A stretch of 64,000 nucleotides of DNA from Lineolata rhizophorae (lineage: Eukaryota > Ascomycota > Dothideomycetes > Lineolatales > Lineolataceae): NCBI GenBank assembly GCA_010093515.1, contig MU001703.1, forward strand, positions 16,533-80,532, written 5' to 3'. The translations under genes were made by a program, and so were the position numbers. Each line of letters starts with the position of its first letter. Position 1 is the stretch's first letter. Below, piece after piece: positions 1 to 12,400 of the stretch. A model generated the notes under the pieces. It searched no databases. It was given only the letters and a program-made list of their open reading frames with translations, and was not told where the DNA came from.

Positions 1-510
1 GATGAGTGAGACACTCGATGGGGTGAGACACTCGGTGGGTGATTACGTTCAGGTTAATTTAAATTTTGGCAATAATTTCAGGCTCGAAAATTGATTTCGA
101 GTTACAAAATCGATGTTATAGTATAGAATAGGGTTCGGATTGTAGGATTGGTTCCGGATTTTCGGATTGAATTTCGATTATAGGGCTAGTCTCGGGTTGC
201 GGAAATGATTTGGGATTCCAAGGCTGATTTTTGATCATAGGGTGGATTTCAGGCCATAGGATTGACCTGGGATTATTTCACCTTGTAATCAGATAGCTGC
301 CTATTGCTAGCGTGACTGCCCTATATAGAACTAACTTGTAAACTGGAAATCTGATTGAGCCTTCCCGATTTGTAACCATTTCATGTGATCGTCTATATAC
401 GCGTCGCGCATCTTATTCAAACGCACGTCCGCCTACACTTCTAACTTTCAACTTTCAGCCACTGCATCACAAACTTTCACGAAAGCTAGATTTCTCTCTA
501 AACAAACGCC
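1..510. other. AT-rich upstream region with short degenerate repeats
   Basis: No coding sequence is seen. The first 40 bases hold two near-identical 17-base units (GTGAGACACTCGATGGG at 6-22 and a copy with one difference at 23-39). From about 60 to 270 the sequence is a degenerate series of GGATT/GATTTC words that looks like a decayed low-complexity repeat. A TATATA at 394-399, followed by a pyrimidine-rich stretch, could be the core promoter of the gene starting at 511. That promoter call is inference from position only. Confidence 0.4.
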
Positions 511-1854
511 ATGATTGATACTCTTCGCTTCTCCATTAACTTCCTCCTTTTCCTAGGAGCTGCTAGACACCTGCACCGTAAGTTTTGCGTGAAATGTGCT
601 ACATTTCATCTATCACATGCTGATCAACGTAGATATTGGTGTCCACTTCGGATACGACGCGATGTAAGCTCCAAAACTTACCTGATGGTCACGATATCAT
701 CGCATCTGCTAATCGCGTTATCAAACACCGCGTCATTTGTTGACGGACTGAACGAGTCCGCTCACGGTGTGGTGGTCCCCATCGTGAGGATCCATCACGA
801 AGAATATCACAGTTTCGCTCTGTCAACCGTCCAGAACGAGGAAAACTTTGCGTATGTTTCATTTTACCTATCTCACGCGCAGATGCACGCTTTAGTTAAC
901 ATTCAGCAAGGACCACCTGCGCCGCTCCATATCGAATCGGTTTGGGACCGCCTTGGGCAAATACGAATTCGCCTATTTTGGCACTCGCCTTCTCTTCGCA
1001 GAGGTCTTAACTACTGTAAAATCTGCCATCCACAATGAAATCGGAGGCGGCCAGTCCAAGATAAGCGCAATCACATATCCGCTCAGCTTCAACAACTCTG
1101 TGGAGATTGCATTGCGGGTAGCTGCATATAGCGTCGAGCCGAGCATAATGCGGAATCAAGTTAAGCCTATAAGTGTCGCTGCTGGGTACGCATATGGCTT
1201 GGAGTCTTGTATATGCTCTGGCTGCGGCCCAGAGGGACGTGAAAGAGCAGAGGATTGCATCGTACGTGTGGCCTTGGTTGGCAACGAGAAGAGCCATCTG
1301 GAGCTCACTCTTCTCCGCATTGGATATTGCAATAGCAAGGACGGCACAGACATTGAGAGACGAACGTTACTGAAGCACCTCGGTGAGGACATCTTAATCC
1401 GGACAGCAGCGACGTGCCTCTCATCTCGTCCACACCACACTGGATGGGAAATCACTATCCTCCACCGGCATTGAACACTCTTGCGGCCCTGCCGGTTCTC
1501 AACAGGATTATTGAGCGAGCTGTCAAGGAATTTCTGCGGTCTTGCTTGTCGGAAACTGAAAATCGGATTAGTGATTTTGTCCTTGTTGGCGAAGCGTCCT
1601 CTACCACAATGGAGGCGCTTCGCAATCATCTCTTCGCTACAATTCCAGGCTTCCAAGACAGGTTCCTTTGCGGATTAGCGCCAGACACGGTTGGACCGGT
1701 GGGAACCGTCCGATTGGCGCAGCCGCGTCTGAACTGGAGGGATCCAATTGATTGGCGCATTACCTCCAACGTGACCTGCATCTTTCCTAATCCATGTCAT
1801 CACGAACCTGCGATGGGTTCTGACGCGCTTGAAAATCGCTGGAGGCTGTATTAG
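511..1854 (+). pseudogene. Hsp70/actin-like ATPase-domain protein, probably damaged
   Basis: The function is inferred from weak family resemblance. The protein reads like fungal Hsp70-like ATPases, which share the actin/Hsp70 nucleotide-binding fold. Visible blocks in order are a hydrophobic N-terminus (FSINFLLFLGAA), IGVHFGYDA after the first intron in the place of the phosphate-1 loop, VVVPIVRIHHEEYHSF, an AAGYAYGLES block like the AAAYAYGL of the family, and a C-terminal RIIERAVKEFL...VLVGEASS block like the adenosine loop. Intron 578-632 has a clean GTAAGT donor and a CTGATC branch, and intron 852-906 ends in ATTCAG and restores the frame. A GTAAGC donor at 664 has no acceptor that keeps all conserved residues. 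The frame also changes between about 1381 and 1440 with no canonical intron. It is therefore either a decayed copy or contains sequence errors. The stop is at 1852-1854. Confidence 0.45.
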
Positions 1855-2145
1855 GTTGTTTCAGAGAGTTCTTCTGTTTCGTTCACCTAGTGCTGGATTG
1901 TATGTTAGATTGTGAGGAGGGTTTTTAGGTTTCAGTATGCTAAGATTCTTGTGCTAGGAATGCGGACGGCACGTGCCGGAGAAATGTTTAAAGATTGTCT
2001 GCAGAAGCCACAAATGCTCCAATTCACTCACGTAACGTTTCACATAATAACAGCACGTCAATCCACGAACAATCCCAAGTAGAACACCACATCTTCAAAA
2101 AGCGGCCTCCTTACCTCCGCTAACACCACTCCCCCATCAAACCCA

Positions 2146-2862
2146 TCAAACCTCCACTTCAACCTCCGCATCCTCAAACCTCACAACCAACTCTTCCCCC
2201 GTATCTTCCCTTCCCGCATCTTCCTTACCCGCCGGCCTCGCCCCGTAAACCCCAACCCTAACCTCCCACTCTTCCCCAATCCCATAAACCCAACAAATCT
2301 CCCTCAACGGCCTCCTCCTCACCTCCCCCGCACCCGCCCCCTTCTCCAGCGCAACCACCCAAAGCGACACGCCCGAGGACCCGACCTCGCGTCGCAGCTC
2401 GACCGTCGCGGCCACGGGCGCCGACGCCGACGCGACCGCATCCGGCAGAGGAGCGACGCTCCAGTCGGCCCAGCCGTCGCACGCCACGACGCTCAGCCGC
2501 GGCGCGCCCTCGTAGAACTCGACGCCGGCCTTGATCCACTTCTGGGCGGAGTCGGCGGTGACGGCGCCGGAGCCGCCGCTCGGCGCGGTGGCGGCCCACG
2601 CCAGGTCGGAGGCGGTGGGGGCGCTTGCGCCGGGTGGCGTGCTGGGGCGACTGAGCGCGAGGAGGAGCCCGCCTTGGTCGTATTGGAGGACTGGCGTGAA
2701 AGAGAGGGTGGCCCGGGCACGGCGGAAGATGTGGAGGGGGACGGCCGTCGTTAGCGTGTGCGGGGAGGTGAAGACATTGTGGGTCGGGGGTTTGCGCCAT
2801 ATGTCGGTGGCCGGAGGGGTGGTGAGGGTGAGAGATCGAGCTGTGAGGGTGTGGGTGGGCAT
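2146..2862 (-). CDS. DUF1349 family protein (concanavalin A-like fold)
   Basis: A single-exon gene of 238 residues that looks complete. It carries the DUF1349 signature: an N-terminal TDIWRKPPTHNVF segment, a central QYDQGGLLLAL strand, WIKAGVEFYEG followed by LSVVACDGWADWS, then paired strands with VELRREVGSSGVSLWV. The family is predicted to adopt a lectin/glucanase-like beta-sandwich and is usually cytosolic. No reaction is established for it, so none is assigned. The length fits the usual 200-240 residues. The C-terminus is acidic (EDAEVEVEV). No signal peptide or membrane segment is seen. It is convergent with the Hsp70-like gene, with about 290 bases between their stops. Confidence 0.8.
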   Translation of the reverse strand: MPTHTLTARSLTLTTPPATDIWRKPPTHNVFTSPHTLTTAVPLHIFRRARATLSFTPVLQYDQGGLLLALSRPSTPPGASAPTASDLAWAATAPSGGSGAVTADSAQKWIKAGVEFYEGAPRLSVVACDGWADWSVAPLPDAVASASAPVAATVELRREVGSSGVSLWVVALEKGAGAGEVRRRPLREICWVYGIGEEWEVRVGVYGARPAGKEDAGREDTGEELVVRFEDAEVEVEV

Positions 2863-3813
2863 TGTGCGGTTGGAATCGCGGACGCTGGGTGGTGGGAAGA
2901 GGGAATTATGGTGGGTAATAGGCTGATGCGGGGAGAAAGGCTACAATGGTTAATTCCTGGTACAAGAGGTTGCGTGGAAATGTCAAAAGAAGGAACTCTT
3001 GTAGTTTATCCCTGTCGTCGAGCACTTATACTCTTCGCATGCTTCTTTTAGCGTACGGAGTCATGTGAGAGTGGATAGCTGACAACCTGTAGTTCGCAAG
3101 CTCGTCCTAAAGCGGCACAGGCGGCGACGCGGTCCGGAATTTCCAGCTCATGCGTCCAAGTCGCATAAAGGTGGATGCTACTCTCGTACAGCGGAAGCTA
3201 AACCACCGGCTTAGTCCTGGGTACGGCACGGGAAAGATTTTCGTGGAAGGGTGAGAACAAAAAAATTTTTTTTTTTAAAGAAGAAATAAAGCAATAGAAA
3301 GAAAGTCGGCGATAGGCTGCGTTGTACCTAAGTAGTTGGCCGGTCGAGAGACGTCGTAAGTAGTGGACTCGATGCGGGGAAAGTCGCAGGGCGCAGAAAT
3401 ACTACGTGTTCGCTTGGACTTGTCCGACGGCAGTTCTCCGGCCCATCACTGCTAGGTGCTAGATAATCAAGAGCTGCAAACTTTGACACCGAAAGGCAGA
3501 CAACCCATGGGACACAGTACCGAGGTACTCAGGTAGTTAGATATCTACCTATTAGGCTAGGCATGAAAGCTGACTTGGCTCTAGGCAAAGTACCCTCTTT
3601 GTTTAGCTAATGGCACTTCACCCTATATAGTTAGTACAGCTGTTATAGTTGGAGCTTGTAGGCATCGCCATTAGGGCCTGTGCATGACAGCAGGGCTGAA
3701 AGTTCAAGCTAGCTTGATAGAGTGCAGACGCTGATTTGAAATAGCGAAATGAAAGTAAAACGTCGGTCGCTCCATTAACGGTATATGTACACGGTTTATA
3801 AACGCAAAAAGGT
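2863..3813. other. Intergenic spacer, no gene seen
   Basis: This lies between the start of the DUF1349 gene and the stop of the complex I gene. It holds a T9-A run near 3268-3285 and several CTACCTA/TAGGTA-like words (3328-3336, 3520-3560). No ORF here has recognisable protein features. The first 200-300 bases probably contain the DUF1349 promoter. Confidence 0.4.
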
Positions 3814-4861
3814 CTATTTTTTCTCCTCTTCTTTAGGTGGTTCCGGCTTCGGGTCCGGTAGTTTAAACTAGAAGACGAAGTTAGCATAACTGAATTCGAC
3901 CGCACCCGAATCCTCTGCCCGCTATAGCCTTTGCAAATACTTATGCACTATTAACGGCTTACCTGATCCGGTTTGGCGTCATCACCCGGTCCAACCTGTT
4001 CCCAGACCGAAGACCCCGCTCGGAAGTTCCTGTACGCTTGCGTCATTTCTAGCGGCTCGACCACGATACGCTTCTTCTCCTCGTCGTATCTAATCTCGGT
4101 GTAGCCCGTCATGGGGAAGTCCTTGCGGAGCGGGTGGCCGTCGAAACCGTAATCGGTCATGATGCGGCGTAGGTCGGGATGGCCGGTGAAGAAGACGCCG
4201 AAGAGATCGAACACCTCACGCTCGTACCAATTGGCACCGTCGTAGAGGGGCGTGATGCTGGGGACTGGCCTGGCCTCGTCGGCGTACGTCTTGACGCGGA
4301 TGCGCGAGTTGTGGCGCACCGAAAGCATGTTGTACACAACCTCGAAGCGCTGATCCTTGGTGGGGTAGTCGACGGCCGTGATGTCAGACACCTGGGTGAA
4401 CTCGGCGGCTGTGTGGTACTTGAGGAAGGTGAAAACGGGGACGACACCCTCGGGCGGGATGTAGATGGTCAACTCGTCCTTGTAGACGGAGAACTGCTGA
4501 ATGTACTTGGGCATGCATGAGAGCAAGTATTGTCCGTACTTGTGCAGCGCCTCGCCTTTGTCCTTATACTTGTCGGCCGGGTTGACGATGGGGGCGTAGA
4601 GCTGTCCGTACGGTTCTCGCGCCGCGTGCTGCGCAGCCAGATGGCATCGTGTCAGTAACAGCAGAGCACATAGCCCGTGGAGCATTTCAAGCGGCAGCAT
4701 ACCCGCATATTTGGGGCCTCGGGCGAGTCCGATGCGACTTCCTTGGCTCGCAGGGCGGTGGTGGTGAAGGCGCGGCCGACGGCGACTGAGGAGCGCACGG
4801 CGCCGCCAGCAGACCGGGCGGAACCCCCCAACGACCGGCTAGCAGAAAGCCGGAGAGCCAT
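3814..4861 (-). CDS. NADH:ubiquinone oxidoreductase 30-kDa subunit (NDUFS3/NuoC type), mitochondrial
   Basis: A core subunit of the peripheral arm of respiratory complex I, in the mitochondrial matrix near the Q-binding module. It has three exons, 4703-4861, 3963-4628 and 3814-3867, giving 292 residues. The start at 4861 gives an Arg/Ser/Ala-rich N-terminus without acidic residues (MALRLSASRSLGGSAR...), a typical targeting presequence of about 35-45 residues. The body matches the fungal family almost without gaps: NPADKYKDKGE, LPKYIQQFSVYKDEL-like, the family signature WYEREVFDLFGVFF followed by GHPDLRRI, then HPLRKDFPMTGYTE. The tail after intron 2 is FKLPDPKPEPPKEEEKK. Both introns have GTATGC/GTAAGC donors and CAG/TAG acceptors and keep phase 0. 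It is transcribed away from NOT4 across a 571-base spacer. Confidence 0.96.
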
Positions 4862-5432
4862 GGCGAGGTTTGGAGCCGGTCGCGGCAAGATGCAACAGGC
4901 CCAATTGACGGTGAGGGGAGAGGGAGCGGCGCTCAATGAAGCGTGCGGGAGAGGCGGCTGCGTGAGTTCGCGGGCGCAGTTTCGGCGGACCGGGTCGCGG
5001 CAAGGCGGGATCACGAAACCAGCGGCCTTGCCGAACGCAGCCTAGCGGCTTGGCAGCCTGACATGGCGCGGGCAGCCGACCTTTCCCTAACCGCCTTTTC
5101 GCCCGGCGCTGCCTCTTCCCGCTCGCTTCGGCGTTGGTCCAGCTTTGAACCTCCACCTCTTCACCCTCGCCCTCGATCCCTCCCGTCCTTGTTTCCATCT
5201 CGGCCACCCTCCCCCGCCTGCTGCACGCGCTCGACGCACGTCGCTCGTGCTGTCCACATTTGCTCTGAAAGCCTTTGCAGCTCTGCACCCTCGACACCGC
5301 AGCCCTGGCGTGTCCCGCTTCCCTCGAGCCTTGCTCCGTCTCCCTTTCCGGCGCCACGCACCTCGCGCCGCCGCTCTCGTCGCCGCCCCGTCGCCCGCTG
5401 CGTCCGGCTAGTCTTCCGCGACCGTCTTCGCG
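4862..5432. promoter_or_regulatory. Shared divergent promoter region of complex I subunit and NOT4
   Basis: A 571-base spacer between two genes reading outward, so it must hold both promoters. It is rich in C/T on the NOT4 side (5140-5430), as expected for a fungal 5' leader. A CCAAT word (4899-4903) lies close to the complex I start. No other specific site can be assigned. Open frames inside it are unsupported. Confidence 0.55.
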
Positions 5433-8250
5433 ATGGCGCGCAACCAGCAGGATCAGTTCATCGACGACGATGAGGAGGAGGTTTGCCCCCTCTGCGTCGA
5501 GGAGCTTGACCTGTCCGACAAGCACTTCCGCCCGTGCCCGTGCGGCTACCAGGTACGAAGTGACTACCTCTCCGTTTGTGCCAATGTACAAATGTCGCCT
5601 ATAAGAGCTGCCACGTACTTACGCTCTTCCGCTCCACAGATATGCCAGTTCTGCTATAATAATATTAAGACTACACTAAACGGCCTTTGCCCGGCATGTC
5701 GGCGCCCATACGACGACTCCACCATCGAGTGGAAGAAGATCAGCCCGGAAGAGTAAGTGTACCTTGAAATGAGCTATGCGTGGTGGCCCTTGCTCTAACA
5801 ACGATCCAGGATGGCGATGCACAAGGCCGACCTAGCCCAACAAGCTAAGAAAAAGGCTGCGGCGCGACAGAAGGAAGCCCAAAAACGCGAGGCCGACTCT
5901 CTAAGTCGAAAACATCTGGCCGGCCTGCGTGTAGTGCAAAGAAATCTCGTCTACGTTACTGGTCTTGCGCCCACAATCAGCGAGAACGAGCTCCTAGAGA
6001 CGCTACGCGGCGACCAATACTTCGGTCGCTATGGCAAGATCATTAAGATCGTTGTGAGCAAGTCCAAAGAAACCTCACATCATCAGCAATCGATCGGCGT
6101 CTATGTTACCTACGCGAGAAAGGAGGATGCTGCAACTTGCATAGCTGCCGTTGATGGATCGCAAAACTACGGCAGGACTTTACGGTATGTCATGTCATGG
6201 CGTTGGTTCTGGCTGATGACATCTACGTTGACGGTCTATTAGTGCTCAGTACGGGACGACAAAGTATTGCTCTGCGTTTCTCCGCAACGAGACGTGCAAC
6301 AACCGCAACTGCATGTTCCTTCACGAACCAGCAGACGAGAACGAGAGCTTCACACGTCAAGACTTGTCAGCGATGAATGTCAACCACCAAAATCAAGCGC
6401 AACACACTACCCGGCCACATCAGAACAACTCGTCGCAAAATAACCAACCGCAATCTCTGCAAGCTGTCTCTCACCCTGTTGCGGCTGCGGCACATGAGAA
6501 CAGTGGTAGCCCTACTGAAGGTACAGGTGACGGCCCAGCATTACCTTCAAGCGCTAGCTGGGCAAGCAGGCCACCTGCCGCTCAGTCCCAAGGTGGCCGT
6601 CGCGCGAGCAAGGCAACGACAACCTCGAATGCGAGCCCTAATGTCACTGCATCCACGCCGGCGGAGACCCATGGGAAGGATTCGTCTAGGCCGGAGTCTC
6701 AACAGTCGTCCCGGAAAGGAAAGCAGAAGGCGCCTGCCCCCGTGGTGGAGGCAACAAGTTCTAGCCAACCTGCGCAGGAACAAGATGAAGCACCACCGCC
6801 TCCGCCACTAGCCGAACCTAAGGATCCTAATGCTGCCCTTTGGGATCATGTTCTTCAGCGTGCTTCGAGTCCCGGCCTCGCGTTCAACTTCAACCTTGCA
6901 ATGCTTTCTCCGGAAGATCGCCTGTTCTGTGAAACACACCCACCCATGTTCGACATCAATCTCGCCATTAAGCGGAAACGTATGAAGGAGCAGGCGACCG
7001 AGGAGCAGCGCCGGAAACTGGAAGCTGACGCCCAAGCAGACCAACAAACGGCGGCATCTCAAGCCAGTCTTGATGCTGAGGAGAATCGAGAAGGTGGTAG
7101 CCTTCAGCTAGGGGGTGAACCGGAAGAGAGACACGAAATGGGCCAAACTCAACCGCATGCTGCTATTCAACCTCCGTCTCATCAAAGCCTGGGCGCCCCT
7201 GGAATTGGTCTTGGACAGAGCTTCTCGTCGATGACTGATGACCTCGGCAACCTTAGCCTAGGCAATCGAGGACTGACTCCGCAACAACAACAACAGATTT
7301 TGCTGCAGCAGTTCAAGTCGGCCAATCCACAGAACTCCAACCTATTGAACGCCTTTCAGGGTCAATCTCAGCAAGGTTCCATCAGTCAGGGAGGCCCAGG
7401 TCACGGTCGGCATGCTTCGAGATACACATTTGCCAATGATTCATCTTCGGCATCTGCGTCTGTCAAGCCTGTCGCGAACGCAAAGTTGATGAACCAGCAG
7501 TCCTCGATGATGCCTCATAGCTCGGGGAACCAGTTTGGTGGCATGTCCCAGCATCAACAGATGGGCAGCAGCAATCAATTCTATAGCAGCGGAGTACAAG
7601 GCCCGCCTCCCGGACTCAAGACTACAGGGACGCCTCCGGTCAGCGGCGGTGGCATGTTTGGCCAAGGCCATGGCTTTGCGACCGGTGGTCTTGGTGGTGC
7701 CGGCGGCTACCAAGGTATGGGTTCTGGCGGTCGCAATGCCAACGAAGAAATGATGCGCGAGCTTTTGCGCAGCCGCGGCGGCGCCAACGCTGGCGGCGGC
7801 AGTCAGGCGTCGGATGCCGGCAAGCGTGAGTTAATGTTTCCTACTTTCCTTCAGCACCAGCAGCAACAAGCCCACCACCCCAAGACCACGACGCCCGGTC
7901 CCGGCCACGCTGGCGGTCACGGCGGTTTAGCGCCCGGTTTCCCGTTCGGCGGGCCGCCCTCTCTTCAGCCCGGTGGCGTTGCCGGATACCCGGAATCTGG
8001 ACCGCAGAAGCAACAGAAGAAAAAGGGGAAGAAGCACAGACATGCTAACACTTCCTCCTCCGGGGGAGGAGTGGGTGGCGTAGTGGATGTTGCGGACCCG
8101 AGTATCTTGCAGGCTCGACTGCAGCAGCATCACCACCAGGGGGCGGGAGGGGCCGCCGCTATGATGAGTCAAGCTGGTTTATATGCCGGGGCCGGCGCTC
8201 AAGGTCAAGGTGGGTTTGGGCTTTACAATAGCGGGTATCGCGGATGGTGA
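5433..8250 (+). CDS. CCR4-NOT E3 ubiquitin ligase subunit NOT4 (RING-RRM-C3H)
   Basis: NOT4 is the RING ubiquitin ligase of the CCR4-NOT mRNA-decay complex and acts on stalled ribosomes and other substrates. Exons are 5433-5552, 5640-5752, 5810-6184 and 6243-8250, giving 871 residues if translation ends at the TGA at 8248. The RING has the Not4 C4C4 pattern, with Cys at 18, 21, 35, 37, 42, 45, 57 and 60. A basic Lys/Ala/Gln linker follows, then an RRM (NLVYVTGLAP ... GKIIKIVVSK ... GVYVTYARKEDAA) and a C3H1 finger (KYCSAFLRNETCNNRNCMFLH). The rest is Gln/Gly/Pro/Ser-rich, disordered sequence with KKKGKKHRHANTSSSGGG near the end. Introns carry GTAAGT/GTATGT donors and a CTAAC branch. The transcript may instead splice from about 8209 into the ORF at 9418, giving about 1987 residues (see next entry). 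Confidence 0.93.
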
Positions 8251-9417
8251 AGATGTGTCCGCTTTTAAAATGTCTTTCCATCAAGCATGCTCTATTGCAC
8301 GAAATTATCACTTGCTTCTCTTGCTCTTCGGGTTATTTTCTCCTTCCCACTTTTGCAAAACCAAAGCACTCTTTGCATCCTGGCGTTCACACATGTTGGG
8401 GCGGGGCGGTATCACAGCGAAAGAGCATTGGGCACATACCAAGATGTCGTAAGCTCCTTGGGTTTGCCTTGGGCGTTGTGTTCTTTTCTACTCTACCTCT
8501 ATGGCTCTTGCCTTTCACACATTCAGGACGGCCGGGTCTTTCACTACTTCTCTTGTCTGGCGACAGTTGGGCAGGGCACAGTGTTTCTCTTCTACTTCTT
8601 GTCTTTGATTACGTGTGTTCCGGCTTCTGCTTCCCTTTTTCAGTGTTTCAAATAGTCAGCCCCCTTTCCCAAACACCTTTCCAGTCTTGCTGAGCTTTGC
8701 AGGGCATGTCGCAGCGTTTACCTATACGATCTAGGGACTGCGCGCGCGCCTTGCCCTCGGGCTCTTCGGGTCTGGGCTTTTCAGCCCCTCCCGGAACTCT
8801 CGTCTGCCTGTCGCCCTAGCTCCCGTCGTCTTCGTCTGGCCGCTTCCTCCGCCTGTATGTAATTTCTGTTCTTCCGACTTCCCAACATCCTCCCACGCCA
8901 AAAGTGAAACAAAAAAAATAATTGGGATGGATGGGTAGGATCGCTCAACAAAAGCGGTTTTACACCAAATCACACACGTTGTTATCTTTTTTGGCTTTTA
9001 TTCGCAATACCCCTTGAGCTTCTTACACAAATGATTTGGCCGTGACGAAGACGACGAGAGTTGTAGGCGCAGTGCGAACGAGTTCGAGCGAGGGCAGGCA
9101 ACATTAGAGACCCAGACCCGCGAGGCTTTACCTGATTCCACCTTCAGCCTAGTCCCTTGCGTTCCCCTTCACGTAAAGACCCGGCTGCCCGTTGCCATCC
9201 CCGTCCGTGCGATCAATCCCTTTATACATGATTAAGACCACGGCGCTTTGGTGCCCTCCGTACCATGACTGTTTAAGATGACTCACCGGACATCGCAATT
9301 TATGCCCAGGATGACTGATATTTAACTAACAACCCCCTCTATGCTACTGTATCTTTCGTTACACTATCTATTACGCTGCTATTTCAAACTTTGCTAATAT
9401 TATGCCTTTTTCTCCAG
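8251..9417 (+). other. Spacer or large intron between the NOT4 body and the following ORF
   Basis: About 1.17 kb without a convincing coding exon. The end of the stretch reads as a textbook 3' splice site: GCTAAT near 9391-9396, then a T/C-rich run ending CTTTTTCTCCAG at 9417. A GTGGGT donor at 8210 inside the last NOT4 exon has the matching phase (phase 1). Together these suggest a 1208-base intron, which is long for this genome. Otherwise the stretch is the NOT4 3' end plus a 5' leader. Confidence 0.45.
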
Positions 9418-12400
9418 CATCACCTTCTTTTGCGGCACCGCCTACAGCCGCAACAGCATCATCCATTGACGCGCTGGTCAGTGATAGCAACCCTGCTCCT
9501 GCAGCCGCGATCCCCGCCGATCTAGCCAACGATCCTAATTTCCCGCCCCTTTCACGACGCCATGAACATCAACATTCAACCGGACGCCGCGCTACGCCGA
9601 CCATCCCGCCCGGGTTCTCCGCGCCGATGGCAATTTCTAGACCCTCATCGTCGTCTGGTGGGGCTGTGGGTGTGGGCACCATTGGTAGCACTAAGACCAC
9701 ATCAGTGGTGCCAGTGCCTCTACAAAAGGGAACACCTGCAGTGCCTTTGGTACCTATTGCTACCAAACGTGAGCTGGGAGATTTGAAGGGTCTTGGACAA
9801 ACTAAATTGCCGACGGCAAAGGATGGGAGTGCTCAGGCGACGATTGTTCCGACAGCTGTGGAACAGCTCTCGACACAAACAGCAAGTAAGAAGGTCGAGG
9901 AGAGCAATGCTACCGGCCAAACGGTGGAACGTGGCGAAGAGGAGGATGGCGCCAGTATCCCGGATTCCAAGAGTGAGCCTTCCTCTACCACGACGCGGAA
10001 GGCTTCAGGGCTAGGCAAAAACGCTTCCTCCATTCAGGATGCCTCACCGATGAAGAAGCCTGGGCCATCATCGTCTAAACGCCAGCACCCTGGTAGGCTC
10101 GACATTTCCGCCGCAACAACTGAGGCCACTTCGAAGAAAGGCGATGCTTCTCCTGCCTCCAGGGCTACCTCGGCCACTCAACCGCATCCTACTCCTGGCG
10201 CTGCGCCTCCTTCGTCGACGGCCGCCGAGTCCCCCGCGAAGCGGGCCGGTCCGCGCTCCATTCGCCTCGTCTCGACGCCCAAGACAGAGAACGCACCTCC
10301 GGGCGGCTTGCCTACGCCTGCCGCAGGCACTGGCGCGGGTACAGGCGCGTCCGCCACACCATCGTCTGCAACGACGACCACGGGCTTGCCGCAGACGATG
10401 CCGGCACCACCGGCGCCGGCGGGCATCGCATCCGCGGCCGCAGCGGCCCTGCAGCGCTCCCGCCAGCCGAGCGCCGCATCGATCCACAACGTCCCTGGCA
10501 CGCCGACGACGGGCGTCTCAGAATTAGGCATCTCAGACGTGGCGTCGACGTCGGCGTCAGTTTCGGTCTCGAGGGCGAACTCGCCACCACCTGGCGGTGC
10601 TGCGGCGACTGCTCCGGGTGGAGGTATCGTAGGCTCGGCCCCGCCGAAGAAGTCGAAGAGCCAGGCCAAGCGCGAGAGGAGGCTAGAGAAGGCGCGCTTG
10701 CTAGCGTTGGAGGAAGATGCGAGGCAAAAGGCTAAGACGGCGGCTGAGAGGGACGCCATCGTCGGCGCGGCGGAAGCGTCGTCAGATGCGAGCGGGGCCG
10801 TAGATAAGAAAGCTAAGGCCAAGGGTGGCGCTCCACAGCACACGCCGACCCCGGAACAAGAACAAGAGGCGCATGGGCCAATCATGGGGAGGATGAGGAA
10901 GACGAAAAAGAAAGAGAAGCCGGTGCCGGCGAAGGTGTTAGCGGCAGCCGCTAAGGAGACTGGTGCGGTGGGGGAGAAGACTGATAAGTTGGAGAAGGAC
11001 AAGGAGATGCCTACAGAGAGTGATCCGAGCAGCAGGCCTATCTCTCCGTCCCCTGCTGCGATCCCAAGTAGCAAGCAAACTAAGGAGGCGACCAAGATTG
11101 CCAAGGAGGCCGAACGCCTTTCTGAAGAGAAAGGAATGGGCGATTTATCAGATCCTCTGTCGCCCGCGGCTATTATCTCCTCACTGCTTGCTAGCGGTGA
11201 GGTCTCGAAAAATTCTTTGAACTCCTTCCTCCACCCCGAAGGCGATTCGGCGTTCCGCATGGCGCCTCGCAATGCCAAGAACAGCTCGAGGCGGCTTCCA
11301 TTCAACCCAGCGATCACCGAGGAGGACATCCCAAATCGAGACCATGCTATCAATTTAACCAGCGCCGATCTTGCCACGCTTGGACAGAAGCAACCTCTCC
11401 GCATTGCTGGACCCGATGGCCGCCTTTCTTCTAGGGCTCTGATCACGACTACGGGACGCTTCCTTTGCTCACTCAGCCAGGCTGAGGAGGATCGCTACTT
11501 AGAGCTGGAGAAGTCGTTGCAGGAATCGGCGGCAAAGAACCCCGCTGGCACATTCAAGCCAGCCCGGCCTAGCAAAATGGAGTCGCTCATCCCATACTTC
11601 GGAGATGGATTTGAAACGCCCGGCGAGGTGCTCGGGGCTGCTGCCACGGCGGCGACTGCGGCGGCGCATTTGGCGGCCATCCGCCAGGAGCAACAGAGCG
11701 GCGACCGAAAGGGTAAAGGTAGAGCATCAGATGATGTTGTGCCCGCATCTAATGCCACAACTGGGCCGTCCACATCGGCGAGTCAAGCTCCGCGACCTCA
11801 GCACGGCGGCCTCGTCCTTTCTAAACCGCGCCAGTCCCCCCCACAGCTGCAAGATCCAGCCATCACTTGTTTAGACAATATGATTGTCATCGACCGGCAC
11901 ATGTACCAGCCTCCTCCGACTACGTCGGCCGCGGCGGCAGTGACCGCGACGACGCCTAGTAGCGTCGCAACTACGTTGCTACCTCAGCTGCGTAGCAACG
12001 GTTCTGCGTCATCCTCTACCAGCGCCGCAGCCATGCCTATAGCAGCCTCTACGTCGAACGTGCCGCCGGGCTGGGCGACGTTCTTCCGCGAGCTGCGCAA
12101 CTCGCCTGCGGTCACGAGTGCGATGTCCGGCGCGTCTATTCCGGCGAACGAACCCCCGGCGACTGGCTACTCGACAGCTGGCATCTCCATGGCGCTTTCG
12201 AACTTGCTCCCCTCGGCGTATGCGACGAGCCTAGCTGCCTTTGCGAGCGCTGCACCTGGGGAGATCCCTCCTCTACCCGCGGTGACTCAGGCGGCGGCCA
12301 GCGGCTCAGCAGCATCAAGCATGGCTCCTGCTAGCTCCAACACGGCTGCTGCTCCTTCCGCCGATACATCTACTCCTAGCGGTCTTTCGCTAAAGCTAAA

